In this document: positions 43,662-51,613 of the stretch, piece by piece
Numbering within the stretch: position 1 is the first letter of the stretch
Layout of the letters: each line of letters opens with the position of its first letter
NCBI RefSeq assembly: GCF_001184025.1
Contig: NZ_BBYG01000013.1
Span: 1-64,000, forward strand
Length of the DNA: 64,000 nt
Direction: 5' to 3'
From: Streptomyces maremycinicus
GTDB lineage: Bacteria; Actinomycetota; Actinomycetes; Streptomycetales; Streptomycetaceae
The notes under the pieces: generated by a model
Seen by the model: only the letters and a program-made list of their open reading frames with translations
Database searches by the model: none
What the model was told of the DNA's origin: nothing
Program-made: the position numbers and the translations under genes

Positions 43662-43802
43662 GCGAGCGCCGGTGAGCTCGCCCCCGAGCGAGCGGCCTCC
43701 GAGGGCAGACCGGTGAGCGCCCGCCCGTAGCGGCCCGGCAGCCCCGGCCGCCGCCCTGCTCGTCAGTCGGCCTGTCCGGGCCCGTCCTGTCCGGCCGTCG
43801 CG

Positions 43803-44996
43803 CTATCCGTCCAGTTCCGTGATCCTGGCCGTCGGCGGCTCCCCGCGGTCCTGGGCCGCGCGGGCCACGAAGTCGGCGGTGCGCAGCACACGCTGCACAT
43901 TGCCCCAGGTCAGCAGCGCGATGTCGGTCTCCGGCCAGCCCCGTCGGAGCAGCTCGGCGATCAGGTGCGGATAGCCGGACGCGTCGGCGAGGCCCTGCGG
44001 GTGCGCGACGCCGGAGTCGTAGGTGCCGGACAGCCCGACGCAGTCCGGTCCGGCGATCGCGCGGACGTGGTCGAGGTGGTCGGCGACGTCCCGCAGGCCG
44101 GGGCCGGTCTGCTCGGCGGTCAGCGGCACCAGGCAGAGACCCTTGGCCGCTCCCAGCCCGGCGAGCAGTTCGTCGGACAGGTTCGCGGGGTGCGGGCGCA
44201 GCGCGCGGGCGGCGGAGCGGGTGCACAGGACCGGTGTCCTGGAGAGGGTGAGGACGCGACCGACGGTGAGGTCACCGGCGCCGGAGAGGTCGGCGAGCAC
44301 CCCGATCCGGTTCATCTCGCGCACGACCTCCTCGCCGAACCGGGTCAGCCCCGCGTCGCCGCCCGCCCAGGAGGTACCGGAGAGGGTGAGGACGCGCACC
44401 CCGAGGGAGCGCAGCACACGCAGGACGCCCAGGGAGTCGTCGAGCGCGGCGGCGGTGGCCGGGCCCAGGACCACGGCGACGCGGCCGCAGTGGTGGGCGT
44501 CGATGATCTGCCCGGCGCTGCGGGCCAGCCGCAGCCCCTCGGGATGCGCGGCGATCACCGACCGGGCGAGGTCCAGCTGCTCCAGGGTGGCCCCGACGGC
44601 CCGGTCGGCGGTCAGGCCCTCGGGCAGGTGCAGCGACCACAGCAGCGCGCCGACATTGCCCCGGCGCAGCCGGGGGACGTCCGTGTCGACGGCGCTCTCG
44701 CCGTGCTGGAGGTCGTACCAGGGCAGCTGCCGCAGCGCCGAGGGCAGTGCGCTGTAGCCGTCGGCGACGGGGTGCGCGGCGAGCAGGGCGCGGGCCCGCT
44801 CCAGCGGGGTGCTCCCGGGCTCCTGGGCCGGCCGGCCGGCCTCGCGGGCCGTCTCGCCTGCCCCGGTGGCCTCGGTGGCCTCGGTGGCCTCCTCGGCCGT
44901 GAGCGGCGCCCACGGGCCGAACGACGCCGCCTGCGCCTCGTCGTCGAGCTCACCGACCTCGGGGAGGGTGCGCGGCTCGTCATGGAGGTCGGCCAT
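43803..44996 (-). CDS. Membrane-dipeptidase (M19) family pseudoenzyme
   Basis: 397 residues from ATG 44996 (GGAGACCGCC). Overall fold and length match the M19 dipeptidase encoded directly upstream, but every zinc ligand is replaced. Aligned by eye to that paralogue: His23/Asp25 become Y81/A83 (DGYSALP), Glu126 becomes A180 (LGPATA), His194 becomes G239 (DLSGAG) and His215 becomes R260 (CTRSAAR). A 60-residue Glu/Ala/Thr-rich N-terminal extension is added. It cannot hydrolyse dipeptides the usual way, so a binding or regulatory role is inferred. It follows the active paralogue by 227 bp. Confidence 0.82.
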   Translation of the reverse strand: MADLHDEPRTLPEVGELDDEAQAASFGPWAPLTAEEATEATEATGAGETAREAGRPAQEPGSTPLERARALLAAHPVADGYSALPSALRQLPWYDLQHGESAVDTDVPRLRRGNVGALLWSLHLPEGLTADRAVGATLEQLDLARSVIAAHPEGLRLARSAGQIIDAHHCGRVAVVLGPATAAALDDSLGVLRVLRSLGVRVLTLSGTSWAGGDAGLTRFGEEVVREMNRIGVLADLSGAGDLTVGRVLTLSRTPVLCTRSAARALRPHPANLSDELLAGLGAAKGLCLVPLTAEQTGPGLRDVADHLDHVRAIAGPDCVGLSGTYDSGVAHPQGLADASGYPHLIAELLRRGWPETDIALLTWGNVQRVLRTADFVARAAQDRGEPPTARITELDG

Positions 44997-45223
44997 GGCG
45001 GTCTCCGTACGTCGATCAGCAGTACGGTCACCGTCGCACGCGGGACGCCCGGCTTCCTGGTGGACGGGGCGTTCGGGGGACCTGCCGGAGGGGGGACCGG
45101 CCTGGGGGACCTGCCGGACGGAGCCAGGCGGACGGAGGCGGGCGGACGGAGGCGGGCGGACGGCCGGTACGCCCCCCGGGCCGCTCCGCACCGCCCCGCC
45201 CGGCCCCTGCCCCGCGGGCCGGG

Positions 45224-46411
45224 TCAGCCGTCCAGCGACTCGATCGTCGCGTGGGAGGCGGGCCGGGTGGCCTGGAGGCCGCGGGCCACGTCCTCCGCGG
45301 CGCCGAGCACGCGCACCGCGTTCTGCCAGGTCAGCTTGGCGAGGTCCGGCCGGGACCAGCCGCGGTCGAGGAGCTCCGCGATCAGGTTGGGGTAGCCGGA
45401 GACGTCGTCGAGGCCGTCGGGGGTGAAGGCGGTGCCGTCGTAGTCGCCGCCGATGCCGAGGTGGTCGATGCCGGCCACCTCGCGCATGTGGTCGAGGTGG
45501 TCGGCGACCGTGGCGACGGTGGCGACCGGGCGCGGGTTCGTCTCCTCGAAGGCCCGGTGGACCTTCATCGCCTCGGCCGTGGTGGCGAGGTGGTGGAAGC
45601 CGTGGGCGCGCATGTTGTCGTCCGCGGCGGCCGTCCAGTCGACCGCCGCCTGGAGGACGAACTTCGGCACGAAGGTCACCATCGCCATGCCGCCGTTGGC
45701 GGGGAGGCGTTCGAGGACGTCGTCCGGGATGTTGCGCGGGTGGTCGCACACCGCTCGCGCGGAGGAGTGCGAGAAGATCACCGGCGCGGCCGTCGCGTCG
45801 AGCGCGTCGCGCATCGTCGTCGCCGCCACGTGCGAGAGGTCGACCAGCATGCCCTCGCGGTTCATCTCGCGCACGACCTCGCGGCCGAACGCGGTCAGGC
45901 CGCCGGCCTTGGGTTCGTCGGTCGCGGAGTCCGCCCAGTCCACGTTGTCGTTGTGGGTGAGCGTCATGTAGCGCACGCCGAGCGCGTACAGGCCGCGCAG
46001 GGTGCCGAGCGAGTTGGCGATCGAGTGGCCGCCCTCCGCCCCCATGAGCGAGGCGATACGGCCCTGCGCGCGCGCCGCCTCCATGTCCGCGGCCGTCAGC
46101 GCGGCGCGCAGATCTCCCGGGTGGCGGGCGATGAGCCGCCGCACGCAGTCGATCTGCTCCAGCGTCGCGGGGACCGCGTCGGGCAGGTCCGCGCGCACGT
46201 AGACCGACCAGTACTGCGCGCCGACACCGCCCGCGCGCAGCCGCGGGATGTCGGTGTGCAGGTGGGCGCGCTGGTGGCCGGCGATGTCGCGGGCGTCGAG
46301 GTCGTAGCGGACCTGTTCGCGCAGCGCCCAGGGCAGGTCGTTGTGGCCGTCGACGACGGGGAACTCGCGCAGGAGCTCGCGGGCCGCGTCCAGTGAGGTC
46401 ATCTGCGTCAC
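45224..46411 (-). CDS. Dipeptidase (membrane-dipeptidase family, M19)
   Basis: 395 residues from GTG 46411, which overlaps the purE stop (GTGA); ATG 46402 is the alternative. Di-zinc amidohydrolase with all ligands present: H23 and D25 (VVDGHNDLPW), E126 (SLMGAEGGHS), H194 (DLSHVAAT) and H215 (FSHSSARA). Also IDHLGIGGDYDG. It hydrolyses dipeptides, including D-amino acid-containing ones, or beta-lactam-like bonds. No signal peptide or anchor is visible, so it is cytosolic. Coupling to purE is conserved in streptomycetes as far as I recall, but no biochemical link is known. Confidence 0.92.
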   Translation of the reverse strand: MTQMTSLDAARELLREFPVVDGHNDLPWALREQVRYDLDARDIAGHQRAHLHTDIPRLRAGGVGAQYWSVYVRADLPDAVPATLEQIDCVRRLIARHPGDLRAALTAADMEAARAQGRIASLMGAEGGHSIANSLGTLRGLYALGVRYMTLTHNDNVDWADSATDEPKAGGLTAFGREVVREMNREGMLVDLSHVAATTMRDALDATAAPVIFSHSSARAVCDHPRNIPDDVLERLPANGGMAMVTFVPKFVLQAAVDWTAAADDNMRAHGFHHLATTAEAMKVHRAFEETNPRPVATVATVADHLDHMREVAGIDHLGIGGDYDGTAFTPDGLDDVSGYPNLIAELLDRGWSRPDLAKLTWQNAVRVLGAAEDVARGLQATRPASHATIESLDG

Positions 46412-46929
46412 TTTCCGAAACCGAAGCCGTTCGAGCCCTCGACCTTGGCGCGCAGGCGCTTGCCCTTCTCGGTGGCCTGGTCGTTCAGCTCCTGCTGGAA
46501 GTCGCGCATGCGGGCGAGCACCTCCTCGTCCTGGGTGGCGAGGATGCGGGCGGCCAGCAGACCGGCGTTGCGGGCGCCGCCCACGGAGACCGTGGCGACC
46601 GGGACACCGGCCGGCATCTGCACGATCGACAGCAGGCTGTCCATGCCGTCCAGGTACTTCAGCGGCACGGGTACGCCGATGACCGGCAGCGGGGTGACGG
46701 AGGCGAGCATGCCGGGGAGGTGGGCGGCGCCACCGGCCCCCGCGATGATCACCTTGAGCCCGCGCCCGTCCGCCTGCTCGCCGTACGCGACCATCTCGCG
46801 CGGCATGCGGTGCGCTGAGACGACGTCGACCTCGTACGCGATCTCGAACTCGTCGAGGGCCTGGGCGGCGGCCTCCATGACGGGCCAGTCGCTGTCCGAC
46901 CCCATGACGATGCCTACGACTGGGCTCAT
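46408..46929 (-). CDS. purE: N5-carboxyaminoimidazole ribonucleotide mutase
   Basis: 173 residues from ATG 46929, which overlaps the purK stop (ATGA). Class I PurE: GIVMGSDSDWPVM (6-18), VVSAHRMP (36-43), GAGGAAHLPGML and VPVPLKYLDG. It converts N5-CAIR to CAIR in purine synthesis, using the product of PurK. The C-terminal tail ending SNGFGFGK extends beyond the usual end by about 12 residues. Its stop overlaps the dipeptidase start. Confidence 0.96.
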   Translation of the reverse strand: MSPVVGIVMGSDSDWPVMEAAAQALDEFEIAYEVDVVSAHRMPREMVAYGEQADGRGLKVIIAGAGGAAHLPGMLASVTPLPVIGVPVPLKYLDGMDSLLSIVQMPAGVPVATVSVGGARNAGLLAARILATQDEEVLARMRDFQQELNDQATEKGKRLRAKVEGSNGFGFGK

Positions 46930-48086
46930 TCGGTGATCGTGCCTCTCAGGTAACCGGCTGCGTGACGCGCGCGTTCGAGGACGTCGTCCAGGTCGTCGCC
47001 GTAGGTGTTGACGTGGCCGACCTTGCGGCCGGGCTTCACGTCCTTGCCGTACATGTGGATCTTCAGCTGGGGGTCGCGGGCCATGCAGTGCAGGTACGCG
47101 GAGTACATGTCGGGGTAGTCGCCGCCGAGGACGTTGACCATGACCGTCCACTTCGCCCGCGGGCGCGGGTCGCCGAGCGGGAGGTCGAGGACGGCACGGA
47201 CGTGGTTGGCGAACTGCGAGGTGATCGCGCCGTCCATCGACCAGTGGCCCGAGTTGTGCGGGCGCATCGCCAGTTCGTTGACCAGGATGCGGCCGTCGCG
47301 GGTCTCGAAGAGCTCCACCGCGAGGTGGCCGACCACGCCCAGTTCCTTGGCGATGCGCAGGGCCAGCTCCTCGGCCCGCAGGGCGAGGGCCCCGTCCAGG
47401 CCGGGCGCGGGGGCGATCACCGTGTCGCAGACGCCGCCGACCTGCTGCGACTCGACCACCGGGTAGGCGACCGCCTGCCCGTGCGGGGAGCGCACGACGT
47501 TGGCGGCGAGCTCGCGGACGTAGTCGACCTTCTCCTCGGCCAGGACGGGGACGCCGGCACGGAAGGGTTCCGCCGCCTCCTCGGCCGAGTCGACGACCCA
47601 CACGCCCTTGCCGTCGTAACCGCCGCGGACGGTCTTGAGGACCACCGGGAAGCCGTCGCCCGGCGCGCCTTCGGGCAGGCCCTCGGCGGCGAACGCGGCG
47701 ACGTCCGCCGGGTCGGTCACGATCCGGTGCCGGGGGCACGGGACGCCGATCGCGTCCAGCCGCGCGCGCATCACCCCCTTGTCCTGGGCGTGCACCAGCG
47801 CGTCGGGGCCCGGGCGGACGGGGATGCCGTCCGCCTCCAGCGCCCTGAGGTGCTCGGTGGGTACGTGTTCGTGATCGAAGGTGATCACATCGCACCCGCG
47901 CGCGAACTCGCGGAGCGTGTCGAGATCGCGATAGTCGCCGATGACGACATCGCTCACGACCTGCGCCGCGGAATCCAGTGGGGTGTCACTGAGGAGCTTG
48001 AATCTGATGCCGAGCGGGATGCCCGCCTCGTGTGTCATACGAGCGAGCTGGCCCCCGCCGACCATGCCGACTACCGGGAACGTCAC
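46926..48086 (-). CDS. purK: 5-(carboxyamino)imidazole ribonucleotide synthase
   Basis: 386 residues, ATP-grasp enzyme that makes N5-CAIR from AIR, bicarbonate and ATP. Seen: VVGMVGGGQLARM (5-17), FDHEHVP, QDKGVMR, VVLKTVRGGYDGKGVWVV (ATP grasp), AVELFETRDGRILVNELAMRPHNSGHW split around the metal site, and NVLGGD. First gene of the overlapping purK-purE-dipeptidase operon. Divergent from gtrA (198 bp between starts). GTCCGTTT and AAACGGAC (8-bp arms about 50 bp apart) lie in the shared region and may bind a regulator. Confidence 0.96.
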   Translation of the reverse strand: MTFPVVGMVGGGQLARMTHEAGIPLGIRFKLLSDTPLDSAAQVVSDVVIGDYRDLDTLREFARGCDVITFDHEHVPTEHLRALEADGIPVRPGPDALVHAQDKGVMRARLDAIGVPCPRHRIVTDPADVAAFAAEGLPEGAPGDGFPVVLKTVRGGYDGKGVWVVDSAEEAAEPFRAGVPVLAEEKVDYVRELAANVVRSPHGQAVAYPVVESQQVGGVCDTVIAPAPGLDGALALRAEELALRIAKELGVVGHLAVELFETRDGRILVNELAMRPHNSGHWSMDGAITSQFANHVRAVLDLPLGDPRPRAKWTVMVNVLGGDYPDMYSAYLHCMARDPQLKIHMYGKDVKPGRKVGHVNTYGDDLDDVLERARHAAGYLRGTITE

Positions 48087-48284
48087 GCCCCCAGGGTATC
48101 GGCCACGCCACCGAGGCCGAATTCCGTGCCTCTTACCGGGACCTTCCCCGTCTCATACCGTCCGTTTTCCCGCTTCTTCCCCGCTGGTCACGGGCCCGTG
48201 AGCCGGACCACAGGAAACGGACAAGAGTGGTGGTTAGCATGGCTGGGTTGACGAAACCGAACCCGGACGGGGGCCTGTACGACC

Positions 48285-48809
48285 ATGGCGCATGGTTCCT
48301 CGGGGCTGAGGAGGGTCGTCCGCGAGCTCGCGAAGTTCGGGGCCGTGGGCGGCGCGGGGTTGCTGGTCAACCTCGGGGTCTTCAACCTGGTCCGGCATCT
48401 CACCGACCTCCAGGTCGTGCGGGCCAGCGTCATAGCCACGGTGGTGGCCATCGCCTTCAACTACGTGGGGTTCCGCTACTTCACCTACCGTGACCGCGAC
48501 AAGAGCGGGCGGACGAAGGAAATGACGCTTTTCCTGCTGTTCAGCGCGGTGGGACTGGTGATCGAGAACGGCCTGCTGTTCGCCGCGACGTACGGGTTCG
48601 GCTGGGACAGCCCGCTCCAGAGCAACGTGTTCAAGTTCGTCGGCATCGGGATCGCGACGCTGTTCCGGTTCTGGTCGTACCGGACGTGGGTCTTCCGGGC
48701 CCTGCCGACGCAGGAGGCCGTGGCCGCCGTGGCCGGCCCCGAGTCCTTCCTGACGGTGACCGAGCAGTCCCGCAAGCCCGAGCCGAGGGCCGGCACCCGG
48801 GTCGGCTGA
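48285..48809 (+). CDS. GtrA family membrane protein
   Basis: 174 residues with four transmembrane helices (about 14-33, 41-60, 80-102, 113-133), the GtrA/PF04138 topology. Typical GtrA motif FNYVGFRYFTYR (58-69) and SYRTWVF near 127-133. Such proteins are proposed to flip polyprenyl-phosphate sugars across the membrane, feeding cell-surface glycosylation. Partners here could be the glycosyltransferases in this window. The last codons (RVG stop) fall at the start of a 23-bp tandem repeat array. Confidence 0.88.
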   Translation: MAHGSSGLRRVVRELAKFGAVGGAGLLVNLGVFNLVRHLTDLQVVRASVIATVVAIAFNYVGFRYFTYRDRDKSGRTKEMTLFLLFSAVGLVIENGLLFAATYGFGWDSPLQSNVFKFVGIGIATLFRFWSYRTWVFRALPTQEAVAAVAGPESFLTVTEQSRKPEPRAGTRVG

Positions 48810-48952
48810 CGGCCCCCGTCAAGGTCGGTCGACGGCCCCCGCCCCGGTCGGCCGACGGCCTCCGTCCAGGTCTGCTGACGGCCTCCGTCCGAGTCTGCCG
48901 ACGGCCCCTGCCCGGGTCGGCGGGCCGGGCACCCGCCCGGGTCGGCCCACGG
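48801..48952. repeat. 23-bp tandem repeat array (5 units plus degenerate ends)
   Basis: Units start at 48801, 48824, 48847, 48870 and 48893 with consensus GTCGGCYGACGGCCYCCGTCC. Two more degenerate copies extend to about 48952. The array starts inside the last codons of gtrA, contains its stop, and fills the space up to the convergent histidine kinase gene. Confidence 0.9.
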
Positions 48953-48955
48953 GCC

Positions 48956-50227
48956 CTATCGGACCGTCGCCTCGCCGTCCTCCGCTCGCTTCGGCGGAGC
49001 CGTGCGGGACAGGAACAGCCCGAAGACCGGGGGCTGGGCCTGGAGCATCTCCAGCCGGCCGCCGTCGGCCTCCGCCAGGTCGCGCGCCACCGCCAGGCCG
49101 ATGCCCGTGGAGTTGCGGCCGCTGATGGCCCGCTCGAAGATACGGGCGCCCAGGTCGGCGGGCACGCCGGGACCCTCGTCGGTGACCTCGACCACGGACT
49201 GGTTGCCGGTGACCCGGGTGCGCAGCGCCACCGTGCCGCCGCCGTGCATGAGGGAGTTCTCGATCAGGGCGGCCAGCACCTGGGCTACGGCGCCGGGCGT
49301 GCCCACCGCCCGCAGATGGCGCTTGCCGGAACTGACGATGGCCCGGCCCACGCCGCGGTAGGCGGGACGCCATTCCTCGAGCTGCTGCTGGATGACCTCG
49401 TCGAGGTCGAAGGTGACCGCCGAGCCGGTGCGGGGGTCCCGGGCGTTGGTCAGGAGGCGTTCGACCACGTCCGTCAGGCGCTCCACCTGCGTCAGGGCGA
49501 TCGTCGCCTCCTCCTTCACGGTGTCCGGATCGTCGGTGAGGGTGATCTCCTCCAGGCGCATGGACAGCGCCGTCAGCGGCGTGCGCAGCTGGTGGGAGGC
49601 GTCGGCCGCGAGACGGCGCTCGGCGGTCAGCATGCGGGCGATGCGCTCGGCGGAGGCGTCGAGGACGTCGGCGACCCGGTCCAGCTCGGGGACGGCGTAC
49701 CGCTTGTGCCGGGGCCGCGGGTCGCCCGAGCCCAGCCGCTCCGCCGTCTCCGCGAGGTCGGTCAGGGGGGAGGCGAGCCGGTTGGCCTGCCGGATGGCCA
49801 GCAGCACCGCGGCGATCACCGCGAGCAGCGCCACCAGGGCGATGATCAGCAGCGTGCGGCCGACCTCCCGGGTGACCGTGGAGCGCGGCTCCTGGACCAG
49901 GACGGTCTCACCCTCCTCGCCCCGCGCCGTCGCCCTGATCACATCGCCCTGGGGCTTGCTGCCGACCTGGATGGCCGTCCGGCCGGGGATCCGGATCTCG
50001 GCGTAGCGGTCCTGCGTGACCTGGTCGCGCAGTATCTCGGCGGTGACGTCCTCCGAGCCCACCAGGCGGCTGTCCACGATGCTGGCCAGCCGCAGCGCCT
50101 CGGAGTCCACCCGTTCCTGGGCGCTGTTGCTGATGGTGCGGGTCTCGACGATGACGAGCGACACCCCGAACACGGCGATGACCACGAGCACGACGGCGAG
50201 CGTGGACTGGATGAGACGGCGACGCAC
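48956..50227 (-). CDS. Sensor histidine kinase of a two-component system
   Basis: 423 residues from GTG 50227 (GGAGGGTGTC). Two transmembrane helices (about 7-27 and 125-146) flank a roughly 95-residue extracytoplasmic sensor. HAMP (about 147-200), HisKA with phospho-acceptor H212 (DASHQLRTPLTALSM), HATPase with ENSLMHGG (N box), DEGPGVP and GIGLAVARDLAEADGG (G boxes). It resembles CutS/CseC-type kinases. The partner response regulator is upstream, 181 bp away, with an intervening Streptomyces-type repeat element. Confidence 0.93.
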   Translation of the reverse strand: MRRRLIQSTLAVVLVVIAVFGVSLVIVETRTISNSAQERVDSEALRLASIVDSRLVGSEDVTAEILRDQVTQDRYAEIRIPGRTAIQVGSKPQGDVIRATARGEEGETVLVQEPRSTVTREVGRTLLIIALVALLAVIAAVLLAIRQANRLASPLTDLAETAERLGSGDPRPRHKRYAVPELDRVADVLDASAERIARMLTAERRLAADASHQLRTPLTALSMRLEEITLTDDPDTVKEEATIALTQVERLTDVVERLLTNARDPRTGSAVTFDLDEVIQQQLEEWRPAYRGVGRAIVSSGKRHLRAVGTPGAVAQVLAALIENSLMHGGGTVALRTRVTGNQSVVEVTDEGPGVPADLGARIFERAISGRNSTGIGLAVARDLAEADGGRLEMLQAQPPVFGLFLSRTAPPKRAEDGEATVR

Positions 50228-50306
50228 GACACCCTCCGAGCGGTGACTTCAGAACCCCGATCCGGGCATCCCCCGCACGGAGGCGGGCGCTTCTACGAGA
50301 CGGGTC

Positions 50307-50372
50307 GGGGCAACCCCTTGGGGGCGCGGGGAACTGCGCGAGAAGCCCCACGGCCGGCGGCCGACGACGCAG
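50307..50372. repeat. Streptomyces-type dispersed repeat between response regulator and kinase
   Basis: The stretch around GGGGGCGCGGGGAACTGCG and AGAAGCCCCACGGCC belongs, from memory, to a family of G+C-rich intergenic repeats common in Streptomyces. It forms imperfect hairpins and separates the two-component genes, so it may modulate their relative expression. Confidence 0.6.
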
Positions 50373-50408
50373 CGCGCGTCACCGGCCGAGCCCGCGGCGG
50401 CGTGAGCG

Positions 50409-51086
50409 TCAACTCTTCTCGAAGCGGAACCCGACACCCCGCACGGTGGCGATGTAGCGCGGATTCGCCGCGTCGTCGCCGAGCTTCTTGCGCAGCCACG
50501 AGATGTGCATGTCGAGGGTCTTGGTCGACGACCACCACGTGGTGTCCCAGACCTCGCGCATCAGCTGGTCACGGGTGACGACCCGGCCCGCGTCCCGGAC
50601 GAGGACCCGCAGCAGGTCGAACTCCTTTGCCGTGAGCTGGAGTTCCTCCTCGCCCATCCAGGCGCGGTGCGACTCGACGTCGATGCGGACGCCGTGCGTG
50701 GCGGGCGGCTGCTGGGGCTCGGAGGCGCCGCGCCGCAGCAGGGCCCGGACCCGGGCCAGCAGCTCGGCCAGCCGGAAGGGCTTGGTGACGTAGTCGTCGG
50801 CGCCCGCGTCCAGACCGACGACGGTGTCCACCTCGTCGGCGCGCGCGGTCAGGATGAGGATCGGGATGGCGTGGCCCTCGGAACGCAGCCGGCGGGCCAC
50901 CTCCAGACCGTCCATGCCGGGCAGCCCGAGGTCGAGCACGACCAGGTCGACGCCGCCCTGCATTCCGGCGTCGAGCGCGGTGGGGCCGTCCTCACGCACC
51001 TCGACCTCGTAACCTTCCCGGCGCAGGGCGCGGGCCAGCGGCTCCGAGATGGACGCGTCGTCCTCGGCGAGCAGTACACGGGTCAT
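50409..51086 (-). CDS. OmpR/PhoB-family response regulator
   Basis: 225 residues. Receiver domain with acidic pocket E8-D9-D10, phospho-acceptor D52 in VVLDLGLPGMDG and DYVTKPF lysine. C-terminal winged-helix DNA-binding domain (about 130-222) with LTAKEFDLLRVLV, DMHISWLRKKLG and VRGVGFRFE. Partner of the histidine kinase encoded downstream, first gene of the pair. Signal and regulon are not visible. It is divergent from the peptide transporter (527 bp). Confidence 0.95.
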   Translation of the reverse strand: MTRVLLAEDDASISEPLARALRREGYEVEVREDGPTALDAGMQGGVDLVVLDLGLPGMDGLEVARRLRSEGHAIPILILTARADEVDTVVGLDAGADDYVTKPFRLAELLARVRALLRRGASEPQQPPATHGVRIDVESHRAWMGEEELQLTAKEFDLLRVLVRDAGRVVTRDQLMREVWDTTWWSSTKTLDMHISWLRKKLGDDAANPRYIATVRGVGFRFEKS

Positions 51087-51613
51087 GAGCTGATGGTAGT
51101 CCGCGCCGGGCGGCGGCCGAAGTGTGATCGCGCGGCTGTTTCTTACTCACGGACATGCCGGACAGACGGCATGCCGGGCGACCGGCCCTCCCTTCCTCGA
51201 TCTTGGTACGGACCTACGGTCGGTGGATGGCATCCTGGGGGAGACCTTCGAAACCCCTCCCACGGTTCCTTGATCACCTGTGATCCGTGTCTCAAGTCCT
51301 TCCATATCAGGCGTTGTGCTGCCGTATGGTGAGGTAACGCCTGTAGCACGCATGGACCTTCGGCGGTCGGCTCGACGTCGAGGGTCTCCTTTGTGTGCGG
51401 GCCGGTCCCCGCCGGCCTCCAAAGGAATGACCTGTGGCCGGGCCCCCGCATCGAGGGGGCGTGGATCCCGGTGGTCGCCGTCCGCCGCTCCGAGACCCGG
51501 AGCGGACTCCCCCGGGGCGTGGGGGTGGACGCCGCGGTCCGCCGGTGCCGGCCGCCCCCCACCGGGCGCGCAAGGCTCCACTGCGGCGCGCGTCCCGAGC
51601 AGCAAGGAACGAC
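51087..51613. promoter_or_regulatory. Long structured intergenic region before the peptide transporter
   Basis: 527 bp without a convincing gene. It contains the palindrome GATCAC-CT-GTGATC (51272-51285), the inverted repeat AGGCGTT ... AACGCCT (about 51309-51343), and a G+C-rich stretch from about 51470 with CCGCTCCG-N5-CGGAGCGG and several further hairpins just before the transporter ribosome site. A regulated promoter plus a structured 5' leader is likely; no known riboswitch consensus was recognised. One short frame from ATG 51352 is open but lacks a good ribosome site. Confidence 0.45.

Noticed and set aside
48801..48952. CRISPR array after gtrA
   Set aside because: 23-bp units are directly abutting with no spacers.
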